A stretch of 5,558 nucleotides of DNA. Origin: Actinomycetota bacterium (GTDB lineage Bacteria; Actinomycetota; Acidimicrobiia; Acidimicrobiales; Ilumatobacteraceae). How positions within the stretch are numbered: the stretch's first letter is position 1; the number at the start of each line of letters is the position of its first letter. Shown in pieces: positions 1-5,558 of this stretch. Under the pieces are notes generated by a model. That model was not told the DNA's origin and searched no databases. It saw only the letters and a list, made by a program, of their open reading frames with translations. Where the stretch lies: positions 1-5,558 of the forward strand of contig SYCH01000167.1 in the NCBI GenBank assembly GCA_005787025.1, written 5' to 3'. Made by a program: the position numbers and the translations under genes.

Positions 1-267
1 CATGGGGATGCTGTCGGCACGACCGAGAGCGCTCAACAGCGCCCATTCGGTGGCGCGATCGGTCTCCATCATCGCTTTGCCCGGGGGCGGGTCACCGCGC
101 AACACGAGATGCTCGGAACGACCGTCGGCCCAGGTAACCGCGGCCTTGGCCATGAGGCGGCTGTAGCCGCCCGACATCGGTTCGTAGGCCGTCACGGTGG
201 CCTTGTGCCCTCCGTGGGCGGAGAGAAAAGCCGCGAGCTTGGCGGGCATCACACTCGGATCGATCAT
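1..267 (-). CDS. APH-like phosphotransferase family protein, N-terminal part (runs off left edge)
   Basis: Only the first 89 codons are present; the rest lies beyond base 1. The reading frame is open from ATG at 267-265 to the edge. The translation resembles the N-lobe of the aminoglycoside phosphotransferase/choline-kinase-like fold, of the type common beside acyl-CoA metabolism genes (ACAD10/FadE36-like neighbourhoods). A glycine-rich nucleotide loop SGGYSRL is at residues 32-38, and a strand LVLRGDPP at 54-61 matches the family's LVLRxDPP pattern. The catalytic HxD and Mg-binding DxD segments would be further downstream and cannot be checked. The start is supported by AGGGGG at 272-277, four bases upstream; the next Met (residue 7) is too far from it. 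It is the third gene of the leftward unit, 36 bp after the small protein. The real substrate is unknown: relatives phosphorylate small hydroxyl compounds or hydroxyacyl groups, and antibiotic resistance is not implied. Confidence 0.8.
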   Translation of the reverse strand, partial: MIDPSVMPAKLAAFLSAHGGHKATVTAYEPMSGGYSRLMAKAAVTWADGRSEHLVLRGDPPPGKAMMETDRATEWALLSALGRADSIPM

Positions 268-303
268 TGTTCCCCCTCGTTGGTCGACGCGACGACGCGC
301 CGA

Positions 304-522
304 TTATTGCTTGGCGCGTGGGCTGGCCGAAACCCGGTGGTTGGCCACCTGCGGTCCGCCGACCCAACCGCACAGTTGCGGATCACACTCGCGGATCTCG
401 CCGTCGACGTGCTGTCCGTTCACGCGGAAGATGCCCCACTTGCCGTCCTTGGAGACGCGGATGTTCCCGTGACCGTCCTGTTCGTACAAGGCGCCGGAGA
501 AGGGATGGACGATGCCCAACAT
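304..522 (-). CDS. Small 72-residue protein of unknown function, translationally coupled to Rieske oxygenase 1
   Basis: I do not recognise a named family. The ATG at 522-520 overlaps the TGA of Rieske oxygenase 1 by one base (TGATG), the classic arrangement for translational coupling, and AAGG lies about 10 bases upstream. The stop is TAA at 306-304. The protein is soluble-looking, with no signal peptide or membrane segment. It is rich in Gly, Asp, His and Trp, with an alternating pattern that suggests a small beta structure: HPFSGALYE (residues 6-14), IRVSKDGKWGIFRVNG (21-36), then CDPQLCGWVGGP (46-57), which contains a C-x4-C pair (C46, C51). The last 15 or so residues are basic and look disordered. 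Reasons to think it is real: coupled start, codon use like its neighbours, and a tight fit between two oriented genes. It may assist or regulate the oxygenase, or be a small binding domain; both are inference. Confidence 0.75.
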   Translation of the reverse strand: MLGIVHPFSGALYEQDGHGNIRVSKDGKWGIFRVNGQHVDGEIRECDPQLCGWVGGPQVANHRVSASPRAKQ

Positions 523-1895
523 CAGTCGGCCGCCTTTCGACCCTCGTCGATGAACTCGCCGAGTCGCTGATGCAACCAGCGAACCTTGGCCTCCTGGTAG
601 TTGGCCAACGTGATGCCGGGCTTGCGCGTCGTCTCCAGACCGAGCTGGACCTTCGGCATGTTGAACACGTCCTGTTCGAACACCTTGGCGAGCATTCCGA
701 GTCCGGGCTCGTTGGTGAAGGACTCGTCGTGGGCGAGGTGCCGGATGGTGGCGTTCGCTGGCTTGGGGCCCGAATACGGCGACAGGAACAGCACTTCCAT
801 GATGGACGAGCGGTGATCGTCACCGTTCGGTCGGAAGCGGTACACGATGCGGTTGAACGCTCCCCACGGATGGAAGTTGGGGAACACGGTGTAGTCGATG
901 CTGTCCATCATCTCGGAATCACTCATCGTGTCGACCCGATCTCCGACGGCGGGTCGCCAACGCTCGCGCGAGGCCTGGGACGCGATGGCTCGCGCCGACC
1001 CACCTTCGGGAACCTGGATGGGACTCTCTTGGTCCTCGCGGACGTCGAGCATCGAACGCATCATGGTGTTCTCGTCGACCGGATACCACAGCAAGGGGCT
1101 GGTGCTGAGGCCGGCGGTGATGACGCGCGAGAAGTTGTCCCAGATGTCGACCTGAGAGTTGGTGTCGGCGAGGTAGTAGAGAATCTGCGGGTGCGTGGCG
1201 TTCACGTGGTACGCCTCGCTGAACGCCTCCTGGGCCACCTTCCAGTTGGCGTGGATCACCCGCGTCACGTGCGTCTCGACGTAACGATCCTCGAGTTTCC
1301 AGATGTCGAACTGCTCGCGAATGCCCCCGAGGAAATCCTCGAGGGGTTCGGCGTCGGGGTCGGGGTTGATGAAGACGAAACCGGCCCAGGTGCCCACGCG
1401 ACACTCCGGCAATTGGAAGTCGTCGGGTCGTTCGTCGACGTGGGGGAAGTCCCACCTCGCGGGAACGTCGGCCAACGCCCCGTCGAGGGCCCAGGCGAAG
1501 CCGTGGAACGGGCAACGGATCTCCGAGCAGTGACCGTCGTAATCCTTCAGACGTCGGCCACGGTGCAGGCACGCGTTCGGGTAGGCCTTGATCGACAGAT
1601 CGGGCTGTCGGACCACGATGTAGGACAGACCCGCGATGTCGTAGACGATGTAGTCGCCGGCCTCGGGAATGTGATCCTCGCGGCAGGCGAACTGCCAGAC
1701 CCGCTTCCAGAGGTATTCCTTTTCCAGTTCGTGCCACTCGCGAGAGGTGTAGCGCTCGATCGGGATGTCGTCGTCGCCGAGGAAACGGGGGGACTCCAGA
1801 CGCAACACATCGGGCACCGGATGGGTGTCGGCGTCCAGGAGGCCCTGATAGCTGACGCCGGGAGAACGTGCTGGTCGCGGGTCGAGTGCGGTCAT
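522..1895 (-). CDS. Rieske non-heme iron oxygenase, alpha subunit (oxygenase 1)
   Basis: A 457-residue aromatic-ring-hydroxylating-type oxygenase alpha subunit, normal length for the family. The N-terminal Rieske domain holds the [2Fe-2S] ligands C109-x-H111 and C128-x2-H131. The C-terminal catalytic domain holds the mononuclear iron facial triad: H230 and H235 in EAYHVNATH, and D409 in FEQDVFNMPKVQLGL. The acidic residue at the electron-bridging position before H230 is Glu (E227) instead of the Asp seen in naphthalene dioxygenase. Such enzymes hydroxylate C-H bonds or aromatic rings in the cytoplasm with O2 and electrons from a ferredoxin/reductase, which are not encoded here. The start was placed at 1895 because the Rieske homology begins soon after it and because a promoter ends exactly there. 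There is no Shine-Dalgarno sequence, so translation may be leaderless. The frame stays open upstream to 2828, but that stretch is antisense to the synthetase gene. It is paralogous to the oxygenase at 3666-5111. The substrate is unknown. Confidence 0.95.
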   Translation of the reverse strand: MTALDPRPARSPGVSYQGLLDADTHPVPDVLRLESPRFLGDDDIPIERYTSREWHELEKEYLWKRVWQFACREDHIPEAGDYIVYDIAGLSYIVVRQPDLSIKAYPNACLHRGRRLKDYDGHCSEIRCPFHGFAWALDGALADVPARWDFPHVDERPDDFQLPECRVGTWAGFVFINPDPDAEPLEDFLGGIREQFDIWKLEDRYVETHVTRVIHANWKVAQEAFSEAYHVNATHPQILYYLADTNSQVDIWDNFSRVITAGLSTSPLLWYPVDENTMMRSMLDVREDQESPIQVPEGGSARAIASQASRERWRPAVGDRVDTMSDSEMMDSIDYTVFPNFHPWGAFNRIVYRFRPNGDDHRSSIMEVLFLSPYSGPKPANATIRHLAHDESFTNEPGLGMLAKVFEQDVFNMPKVQLGLETTRKPGITLANYQEAKVRWLHQRLGEFIDEGRKAAD

Positions 1896-1901
1896 GAGCC
1901 C

Positions 1902-1930
1902 ATTATTGACCGTCGGGTTAGTTCCGTCCA
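1902..1930 (-). promoter_or_regulatory. Putative leaderless promoter for the leftward unit
   Basis: Read on the minus strand, TGGACG (1930-1925, four of six matches to TTGACA) is followed after exactly 17 bases by AATAAT (1907-1902, five of six matches to TATAAT). Six bases (GGGCTC) separate the -10 box from the A of the ATG at 1895, so the predicted transcription start coincides with the start codon. The absence of a ribosome binding site before this ATG fits a leaderless mRNA, which is common in actinobacteria. The motif match is seen; transcription from it is inferred. Confidence 0.5.
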
Positions 1931-1961
1931 CTACGCAGGTGACAGCATGGCAGGAGGGGAC

Positions 1962-2003
1962 GCGAACAGCGGCGAAGCGAACATAATGGTGGGACTGGTT
2001 CGC
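1962..2003. repeat. GCGAAC-type direct and inverted repeats in the divergent intergenic region, possible operator
   Basis: GCGAAC occurs at 1962-1967 and 1977-1982, with GCGAAG at 1972-1977, and its exact reverse complement GTTCGC at 1998-2003. The last two exact copies form an inverted repeat with 6-bp arms and a 15-bp spacer, 21 bp centre to centre (two helical turns), flanking the candidate rightward -10 box. This layout suits a dimeric repressor site, but 6-bp arms can arise by chance in GC-rich DNA. It does not look like the KstR or KstR2 operators known for sterol genes. Confidence 0.3.
1982..1987 (+). promoter_or_regulatory. Candidate -10 box for the rightward unit
   Basis: CATAAT matches TATAAT at five of six positions. 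No convincing -35 box lies 16-19 bases upstream; the best is GGGACG at 1957-1962. Transcription would begin near 1994, giving a leader of roughly 28 bases that contains the AGGGGG ribosome binding site of the synthetase gene. If correct, the upstream in-frame ATGs at 1947 and 1986 would not be in the mRNA. Confidence 0.3.
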
Positions 2004-2007
2004 ACCA

Positions 2008-2013
2008 AGGGGG
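2008..2013 (+). promoter_or_regulatory. Ribosome binding site deciding the start of acyl-CoA synthetase 1
   Basis: AGGGGG lies eight bases before the ATG at 2022 and pairs with the CCUCCU anti-Shine-Dalgarno through one G-U wobble. The same AGGGGG precedes Rieske oxygenase 2 (3656-3661) and the phosphotransferase (272-277, minus strand). In-frame ATGs at 1947 and 1986 extend the protein with residues lacking family homology; 1947 has only a closely spaced AGGTGA. Confidence 0.6.
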
Positions 2014-2021
2014 ACATAGGC

Positions 2022-3647
2022 ATGTTGACGTATCCGAACATCTTCGAGGCACACGCCGACGAATTTCCCGAGGCCGTCGCCATCGCGTACGGGGATCGTG
2101 AGTTGACGTGGTCGCAGTACGAGAACGCCGCGGCCCGACTGGCGTCGGCGTTGTCGGCGAACGGCCTGTCCCGCGAGTCCAAGGTGGGCATGTTCCTGTA
2201 CAACTGTCCCGAGTACCTGATCACCCAGTTCGCCGCGTTCAAGCAGCGCATCACCCCGGTCAACGTCAACTACCGATATCTGGACGACGAACTTCTCTAC
2301 CTGCTCGAGAACGCCGACTGCGAGGCGGTCGTCTTCCACGCGAGCCTCGGCGACCGCATCGCGCGCATCAAGGATCGACTGCCGAAGTTGCGAGTGTTGA
2401 TCGAGGTCGCCGACGGTCCGTCGGCGAATGTGCCCGGGGCGTCGTCCTGGGACGCGGTCTTGGCCGCCAACTCGCCGGCCCCGCGCATCGAGCGGGGCCT
2501 CGACGACCTCTACATGTTGTACACCGGCGGCACCACGGGAATGCCCAAGGGCGTGATGTACGCCATGGGCAACTTCACCGCCGGCTTCCTCGGTTTCTAC
2601 ACGGCCCCGATGGGTCGGCCCCCGGTGGAAAGCATCGCCGAGGTGACCGGGATGACCAAGATGGTTCACGGGCTCGGCCAGCCGGTCGCGGTTCCGTGTT
2701 GCCCCTTGATGCACGGGACGGGCGTGTGGTTGGGCGCTCTGCTGCCGCACTTGGTGGCCGGCAAGGTGGTCTTGTTGGAAGGGCGCAGTTTCGACGCCGC
2801 CGAATTGTTCCGTGCAGTCGAACGGCATCGCATCAGCACGCTCGTGATCGTGGGTGACGCTTTCGCTCGCCCGATGGTGCAGGCGCTACGCACCCAGGCC
2901 GCCACGGGCAGTCCGTTCGACACGTCGTCGGTGACGACCATCGTGTCGACCGGGGCGATGTTCTCGGCCGAGGTCAAAGCCGAGATGTTCGAGTTCATTC
3001 CGGGGGCGGCGGTGATGGACATCCTGGGATCGAGCGAGGGTGGCATGGGCCAGACGATGGCCACCAAGGCCAACGTGAACACCACGGCCAAGTTCGGGGC
3101 GATGCCCACGACCAAGGTCATCAACCTCGAAACGGGCAAGGAAGTGACGCCCGGATCCGGCGAACAGGGAATGGTGGGTGTCAGCGGCCCCGGCATTCCG
3201 ATCGGGTACTACAAGGATCCCGAGAAGTCGGCCCGCACGTTCCGCGAAGTGGGTGGTGTTCGCTACAGCTTCCCGGGCGACATGGCCGTCGTCGAGGCGG
3301 ACGGGACGATCACGCTGCTCGGTCGCGGCTCCAACTGCATCAACACCGCCGGTGAGAAGGTGTTCCCCGAAGAGGTGGAAGAGGCCGTCAAGACGCATCC
3401 GGCGGTGGCCGACTGCCTGGTGTTCGGTGTCGCCGACGAGAAGTACGGCCAACGCGTGGTCGGAGTGGCCTCGCTGGCACCGGGACAAGCCGAGCCCGGC
3501 GCCGATTCGGTGATCGCGCACACCAAGACCAAGTTGTCCAGTTACAAGGTGCCCAAGCAGTTGGTCTTCGTGACCACTGTTCCGCGGGCTCCGAACGGCA
3601 AGGCCGACTACGTGTCGGCCAAGAAGTTGTTCGAAGCCGCGGGCTAG
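2022..3647 (+). CDS. Acyl-CoA synthetase (AMP-forming), FadD19-like (synthetase 1)
   Basis: A 541-residue ANL-superfamily ligase that converts a carboxylic acid, ATP and CoA to the acyl-CoA via an acyl-adenylate. Motifs in order: YNCPEYL (60-66) and VNVNYRY (80-86), the P-loop YTGGTTGMPKG (167-177), the GSSEGG adenine-site motif (336-341), the ribose-binding Asp in PGD (D420), the hinge region GRGS (434-437), GEKVFPEE starting at 444, and the catalytic Lys in PNGKADY (K527). The motif set and length match the group containing mycobacterial FadD19, a steroid side-chain CoA ligase, but substrate specificity cannot be transferred at this distance; medium- or long-chain, terpenoid or steroid acids are all possible. 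It is the first gene of the rightward unit, 18 bp before Rieske oxygenase 2, and is paralogous to the synthetase starting at 5115. All key residues are present, so it should be active. Confidence 0.95.
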   Translation: MLTYPNIFEAHADEFPEAVAIAYGDRELTWSQYENAAARLASALSANGLSRESKVGMFLYNCPEYLITQFAAFKQRITPVNVNYRYLDDELLYLLENADCEAVVFHASLGDRIARIKDRLPKLRVLIEVADGPSANVPGASSWDAVLAANSPAPRIERGLDDLYMLYTGGTTGMPKGVMYAMGNFTAGFLGFYTAPMGRPPVESIAEVTGMTKMVHGLGQPVAVPCCPLMHGTGVWLGALLPHLVAGKVVLLEGRSFDAAELFRAVERHRISTLVIVGDAFARPMVQALRTQAATGSPFDTSSVTTIVSTGAMFSAEVKAEMFEFIPGAAVMDILGSSEGGMGQTMATKANVNTTAKFGAMPTTKVINLETGKEVTPGSGEQGMVGVSGPGIPIGYYKDPEKSARTFREVGGVRYSFPGDMAVVEADGTITLLGRGSNCINTAGEKVFPEEVEEAVKTHPAVADCLVFGVADEKYGQRVVGVASLAPGQAEPGADSVIAHTKTKLSSYKVPKQLVFVTTVPRAPNGKADYVSAKKLFEAAG

Positions 3648-3665
3648 GCGACGACAGGGGGAATC

Positions 3666-5111
3666 ATGACCACCACCGATCCGGAAATCGGACAAGCGAG
3701 AAGCACGGGACCGAGCGTCCAGGATCTCCTGGCGGCCGACACGCGACCCGTGCCGGAGTCCTTGAAAGACCACTCGTACGTGCCGCAGGGGAGCGTGGAC
3801 ATCCCCAAGGTTCGGTACACCTCCGACGAGTTCGCCGCGCTCGAGAACGAGTACCTCTGGACGCGCACGTGGCAGATGGCCTGCACCGCCGACGAACTCG
3901 CTCAGCCCGGTGATCACGTCGTGTACGACATCGCGGATCAGTCGGTGATCGTCACCCGCACGAAAGACGGCTCGCTCAAGGCGTATCACAACTCGTGTCT
4001 GCACCGCGGAACGAAATTGCGCACGGAGTCCGGTCGTGTCGCATCGTTCCGCTGTCCGTTCCACGGATGGCGTTGGGATCTCGACGGCGATCTGGTCGAA
4101 CTGCCCGCCGAGTGGGACTTTCCCCAGGTGTGGAACCAAGCGGACTCTTGTCTGCCGCAAGTGCAGGTGGCGGAGTGGTGTGGTTTCGTGTTCGTGAACC
4201 TCGATCCCGAGGCCCCGGCGTTCGAGAAGGTGGCCAGCAAGCTCATCGAACATTTCGGACGCGACTTCGCCATGGAGAAGCGCTACAAGGCCTTCCACGC
4301 GGTGAAGGAAGTGCCCGCCAACTGGAAAGTGGTCATGGAGGCCTTCGCCGAGGGTTATCACGTGATCGCCACGCATCCGCAGATCCTCGAGTTCGCCGGT
4401 GACGCCAACAGCGAATACTCCATCTGGCCCGACTCCCCGTACGTCACCCGTTTCGTCAACGGCTTCGGCATCCAGAGTCCGCACCTCGGTTCGTTGAGCG
4501 AACAACAAGTGGCCGACGCGTACCTGGCATTTTCCGCTCGTGCGTCGCGCGGTTCGGTGGAGGTTCCCGAGGGCAAGACCGCTCGGGAAGTGGTGGCCGA
4601 CGTCTTCCGTTCGGTGATGGGTCAGGTGTTCCAAGTCGATCTGACACAGGTCTCGGACTCCGAGATTCTCGACGCACACCTGTATCACCTGTTTCCCGCG
4701 TTCGCCCCGTGGGCCGGCGTCGGTCAGTCCCTGACCTATCGCTGGCGTCCCGGTCCGACGGCGGACACCTGTTACATGGATGTGTTGCGAATGATGCCGG
4801 TGCCCGAGGGCGAGGAGCGACCCAAGCCCGCGCCGATGCAGGTTCTGCGTCTGGAACAGTCGTGGAAGGAAGCCGAAGGCATGGGCGGGTTGGCCGATGT
4901 GTTCGAACAGGACATGGAAAATCTGCCCAAGGTGCAATTGGGTTTGAAGATGACTGCCAAGCGCGCCAAGAAAGGTGTGTCCTTCGGCTTGTACCAAGAG
5001 GCGCGCATGCGTCTGATCCATCGACACATCGACCGCTTCATCCTCGAGGGATTGGCGGTCGACGGACGGGACTCGGCGACCGTCGCTCCATTTCTCGTGC
5101 CCGAGGGCTGA
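3666..5111 (+). CDS. Rieske non-heme iron oxygenase, alpha subunit (oxygenase 2)
   Basis: A 481-residue oxygenase alpha subunit. The Rieske [2Fe-2S] ligands are C111-x-H113 and C130-x2-H133. The catalytic iron ligands are H232 and H237 in EGYHVIATH and D416 in FEQDMENLPKVQLGL, with Glu (E229) at the bridging position. It aligns with oxygenase 1 along its whole length, sharing blocks such as YDIA, CLHRG, RCPFHG, ATHPQIL and LPKVQLGL/MPKVQLGL. It is 24 residues longer, partly through a C-terminal tail after the final helix (about 460-481) and a longer stretch between the iron domain strands. The start at 3666 is set by AGGGGG at 3656-3661. It sits 18 bp after synthetase 1 and three bases before synthetase 2, so the three are probably co-translated. 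It probably hydroxylates an intermediate related to the ligase substrates; ring, side-chain or N/O-demethylation chemistry cannot be told apart. No redox partner is encoded nearby. Confidence 0.95.
   Translation: MTTTDPEIGQARSTGPSVQDLLAADTRPVPESLKDHSYVPQGSVDIPKVRYTSDEFAALENEYLWTRTWQMACTADELAQPGDHVVYDIADQSVIVTRTKDGSLKAYHNSCLHRGTKLRTESGRVASFRCPFHGWRWDLDGDLVELPAEWDFPQVWNQADSCLPQVQVAEWCGFVFVNLDPEAPAFEKVASKLIEHFGRDFAMEKRYKAFHAVKEVPANWKVVMEAFAEGYHVIATHPQILEFAGDANSEYSIWPDSPYVTRFVNGFGIQSPHLGSLSEQQVADAYLAFSARASRGSVEVPEGKTAREVVADVFRSVMGQVFQVDLTQVSDSEILDAHLYHLFPAFAPWAGVGQSLTYRWRPGPTADTCYMDVLRMMPVPEGEERPKPAPMQVLRLEQSWKEAEGMGGLADVFEQDMENLPKVQLGLKMTAKRAKKGVSFGLYQEARMRLIHRHIDRFILEGLAVDGRDSATVAPFLVPEG
5103..5107 (+). 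promoter_or_regulatory. Ribosome binding site of synthetase 2 inside the end of oxygenase 2
   Basis: GAGGG within the last codons of oxygenase 2 lies seven bases before the ATG at 5115. The stop TGA at 5109-5111 falls between site and start, so terminating ribosomes can reinitiate; this supports translational coupling and the chosen start. Confidence 0.55.
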
Positions 5112-5114
5112 GTC

Positions 5115-5558
5115 ATGTTGAATGAGAGTTGGGCCACGCTCTGGGAGGCACTGGCCGTCGGACAGCCCGATCACGTGGCGGTGGTGATCGGGGACACCCG
5201 CATTCGCTGGCGCGATCTCGACGCACGCGCCGCGCGGTTGGCGAGCGTGCTCGGCGGTGCCGATGTGGGCCACGACGCCAAGGTCGGCCAATTGATGTAC
5301 AACTGCCCCGAGTACCTGGAGTCGGCGTACGCCAGTTTCAAGGTGCGGGCCAGCACGGTGAACGTGAACTACCGCTACCGCGCCCCCGAGATCGTTCACG
5401 TACTCTCGGATTCCGGCGCCAGCGCCCTCGTCTACCACGGAGCGTTCCGTGAAGTGGTCGAGGAAGCACGCCGTTCGCTGCCCAAGTTGACGTTGTTGAT
5501 CGAGGTGGCCGACGGAACGCCGGGCGATCGACTGGACGGTGCGCTCGACTACGCCACG
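5115..5558 (+). CDS. Acyl-CoA synthetase (AMP-forming), N-terminal part (synthetase 2, runs off right edge)
   Basis: The first 148 codons of a second ANL-superfamily acyl-CoA synthetase; the frame is open from ATG at 5115 to the window end. It is a paralog of synthetase 1: both share KVG-x3-YNCPEYL (YNCPEYL at residues 62-68 here), VNVNYRY (82-88), LPKL and LIEVADG at matching positions. The ATP-binding P-loop, adenine motif and catalytic Lys lie beyond the edge, so activity cannot be judged. It begins three bases after the oxygenase 2 stop codon. The N-terminal 55 residues diverge clearly from synthetase 1, and the substrate-pocket regions are not visible, so the two may act on different intermediates of one pathway. 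Confidence 0.88.
   Translation, partial: MLNESWATLWEALAVGQPDHVAVVIGDTRIRWRDLDARAARLASVLGGADVGHDAKVGQLMYNCPEYLESAYASFKVRASTVNVNYRYRAPEIVHVLSDSGASALVYHGAFREVVEEARRSLPKLTLLIEVADGTPGDRLDGALDYAT

Noticed and set aside
268..303. Possible hairpin or terminator between the small protein and the phosphotransferase
   Set aside because: Only short GC-rich repeats (GCGACGACGC-like) and no T-tract in the direction of transcription; the gap mainly holds the phosphotransferase ribosome binding site.
1906..1934. Possible rightward promoter with TTGACC at 1906-1911
   Set aside because: The hexamer 17 bases downstream is CACTAC, a poor -10 box, and the site overlaps the better leftward promoter.
267..2021. 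Upstream part of a very long plus-strand open frame (267-3647) continuous with synthetase 1
   Set aside because: It is antisense to Rieske oxygenase 1, and its translation is low-complexity and Arg/Val/Gly/Asp-rich without family motifs. The synthetase homology and ribosome binding site begin at 2022. It is a GC-rich shadow frame, not a fusion.
2391..2420. Near-identical DNA around LIEVADG in the two synthetases (also near 5491-5517) as a sign of gene conversion
   Set aside because: The match is short and lies in a conserved protein segment with similar codon preference; flanking DNA diverges, so shared ancestry is enough.
1896..2828. N-terminal extension of the leftward Rieske frame to 2828
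   Set aside because: This stretch is antisense to synthetase 1, has no recognisable domain, and Rieske homology starts after the Met at 1895 where a promoter and start coincide.
2886..5438. 850-codon minus-strand open frame across synthetase 1, oxygenase 2 and synthetase 2
   Set aside because: It spans three well-supported sense genes and two gene junctions, and is rich in His, Gly, Arg and Val as expected for the complement of GC-biased codons. No start signal or domain was seen.

Overview
The window looks like high-GC bacterial DNA carrying a catabolic gene cluster. The best guess is an actinobacterium, possibly Acidimicrobiia-like. Reasons are the FadD19-type acyl-CoA synthetases, the aminoglycoside-phosphotransferase-like kinase, the G-rich Shine-Dalgarno sites and one apparently leaderless gene. 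The taxon is inference only; there is no rRNA or other phylogenetic marker.

Two divergent transcription units share a control region at 1896-2021. The leftward unit runs Rieske oxygenase 1 (1895-522), a 72-residue protein of unknown function joined to it by a TGATG stop/start overlap (522-304), then the N-terminal 89 residues of an APH-like phosphotransferase (267 to beyond base 1). The rightward unit runs acyl-CoA synthetase 1 (2022-3647), Rieske oxygenase 2 (3666-5111) and the N-terminal 148 residues of acyl-CoA synthetase 2 (5115 to beyond base 5558). Gaps within units are 36 bp or less, so each is probably an operon. There is no gene-free stretch over 300 bases.

The two Rieske proteins are clear paralogs of each other, and so are the two synthetases. 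The cluster is therefore two ligase plus oxygenase pairs with accessory genes. The likely joint role is activation of a hydrophobic carboxylic acid (steroid, terpenoid or similar alicyclic or side-chain acid) to its CoA thioester, with hydroxylation by the Rieske enzymes before or after activation. The substrate cannot be read from the sequence. No ferredoxin or reductase for the Rieske enzymes lies in the window, so electrons must come from proteins encoded elsewhere.

No mobile element, CRISPR array, RNA gene or clear terminator was seen. The parts least explained by known families are the 72-residue protein coupled to Rieske oxygenase 1 and the GCGAAC-type repeats in the divergent promoter region.
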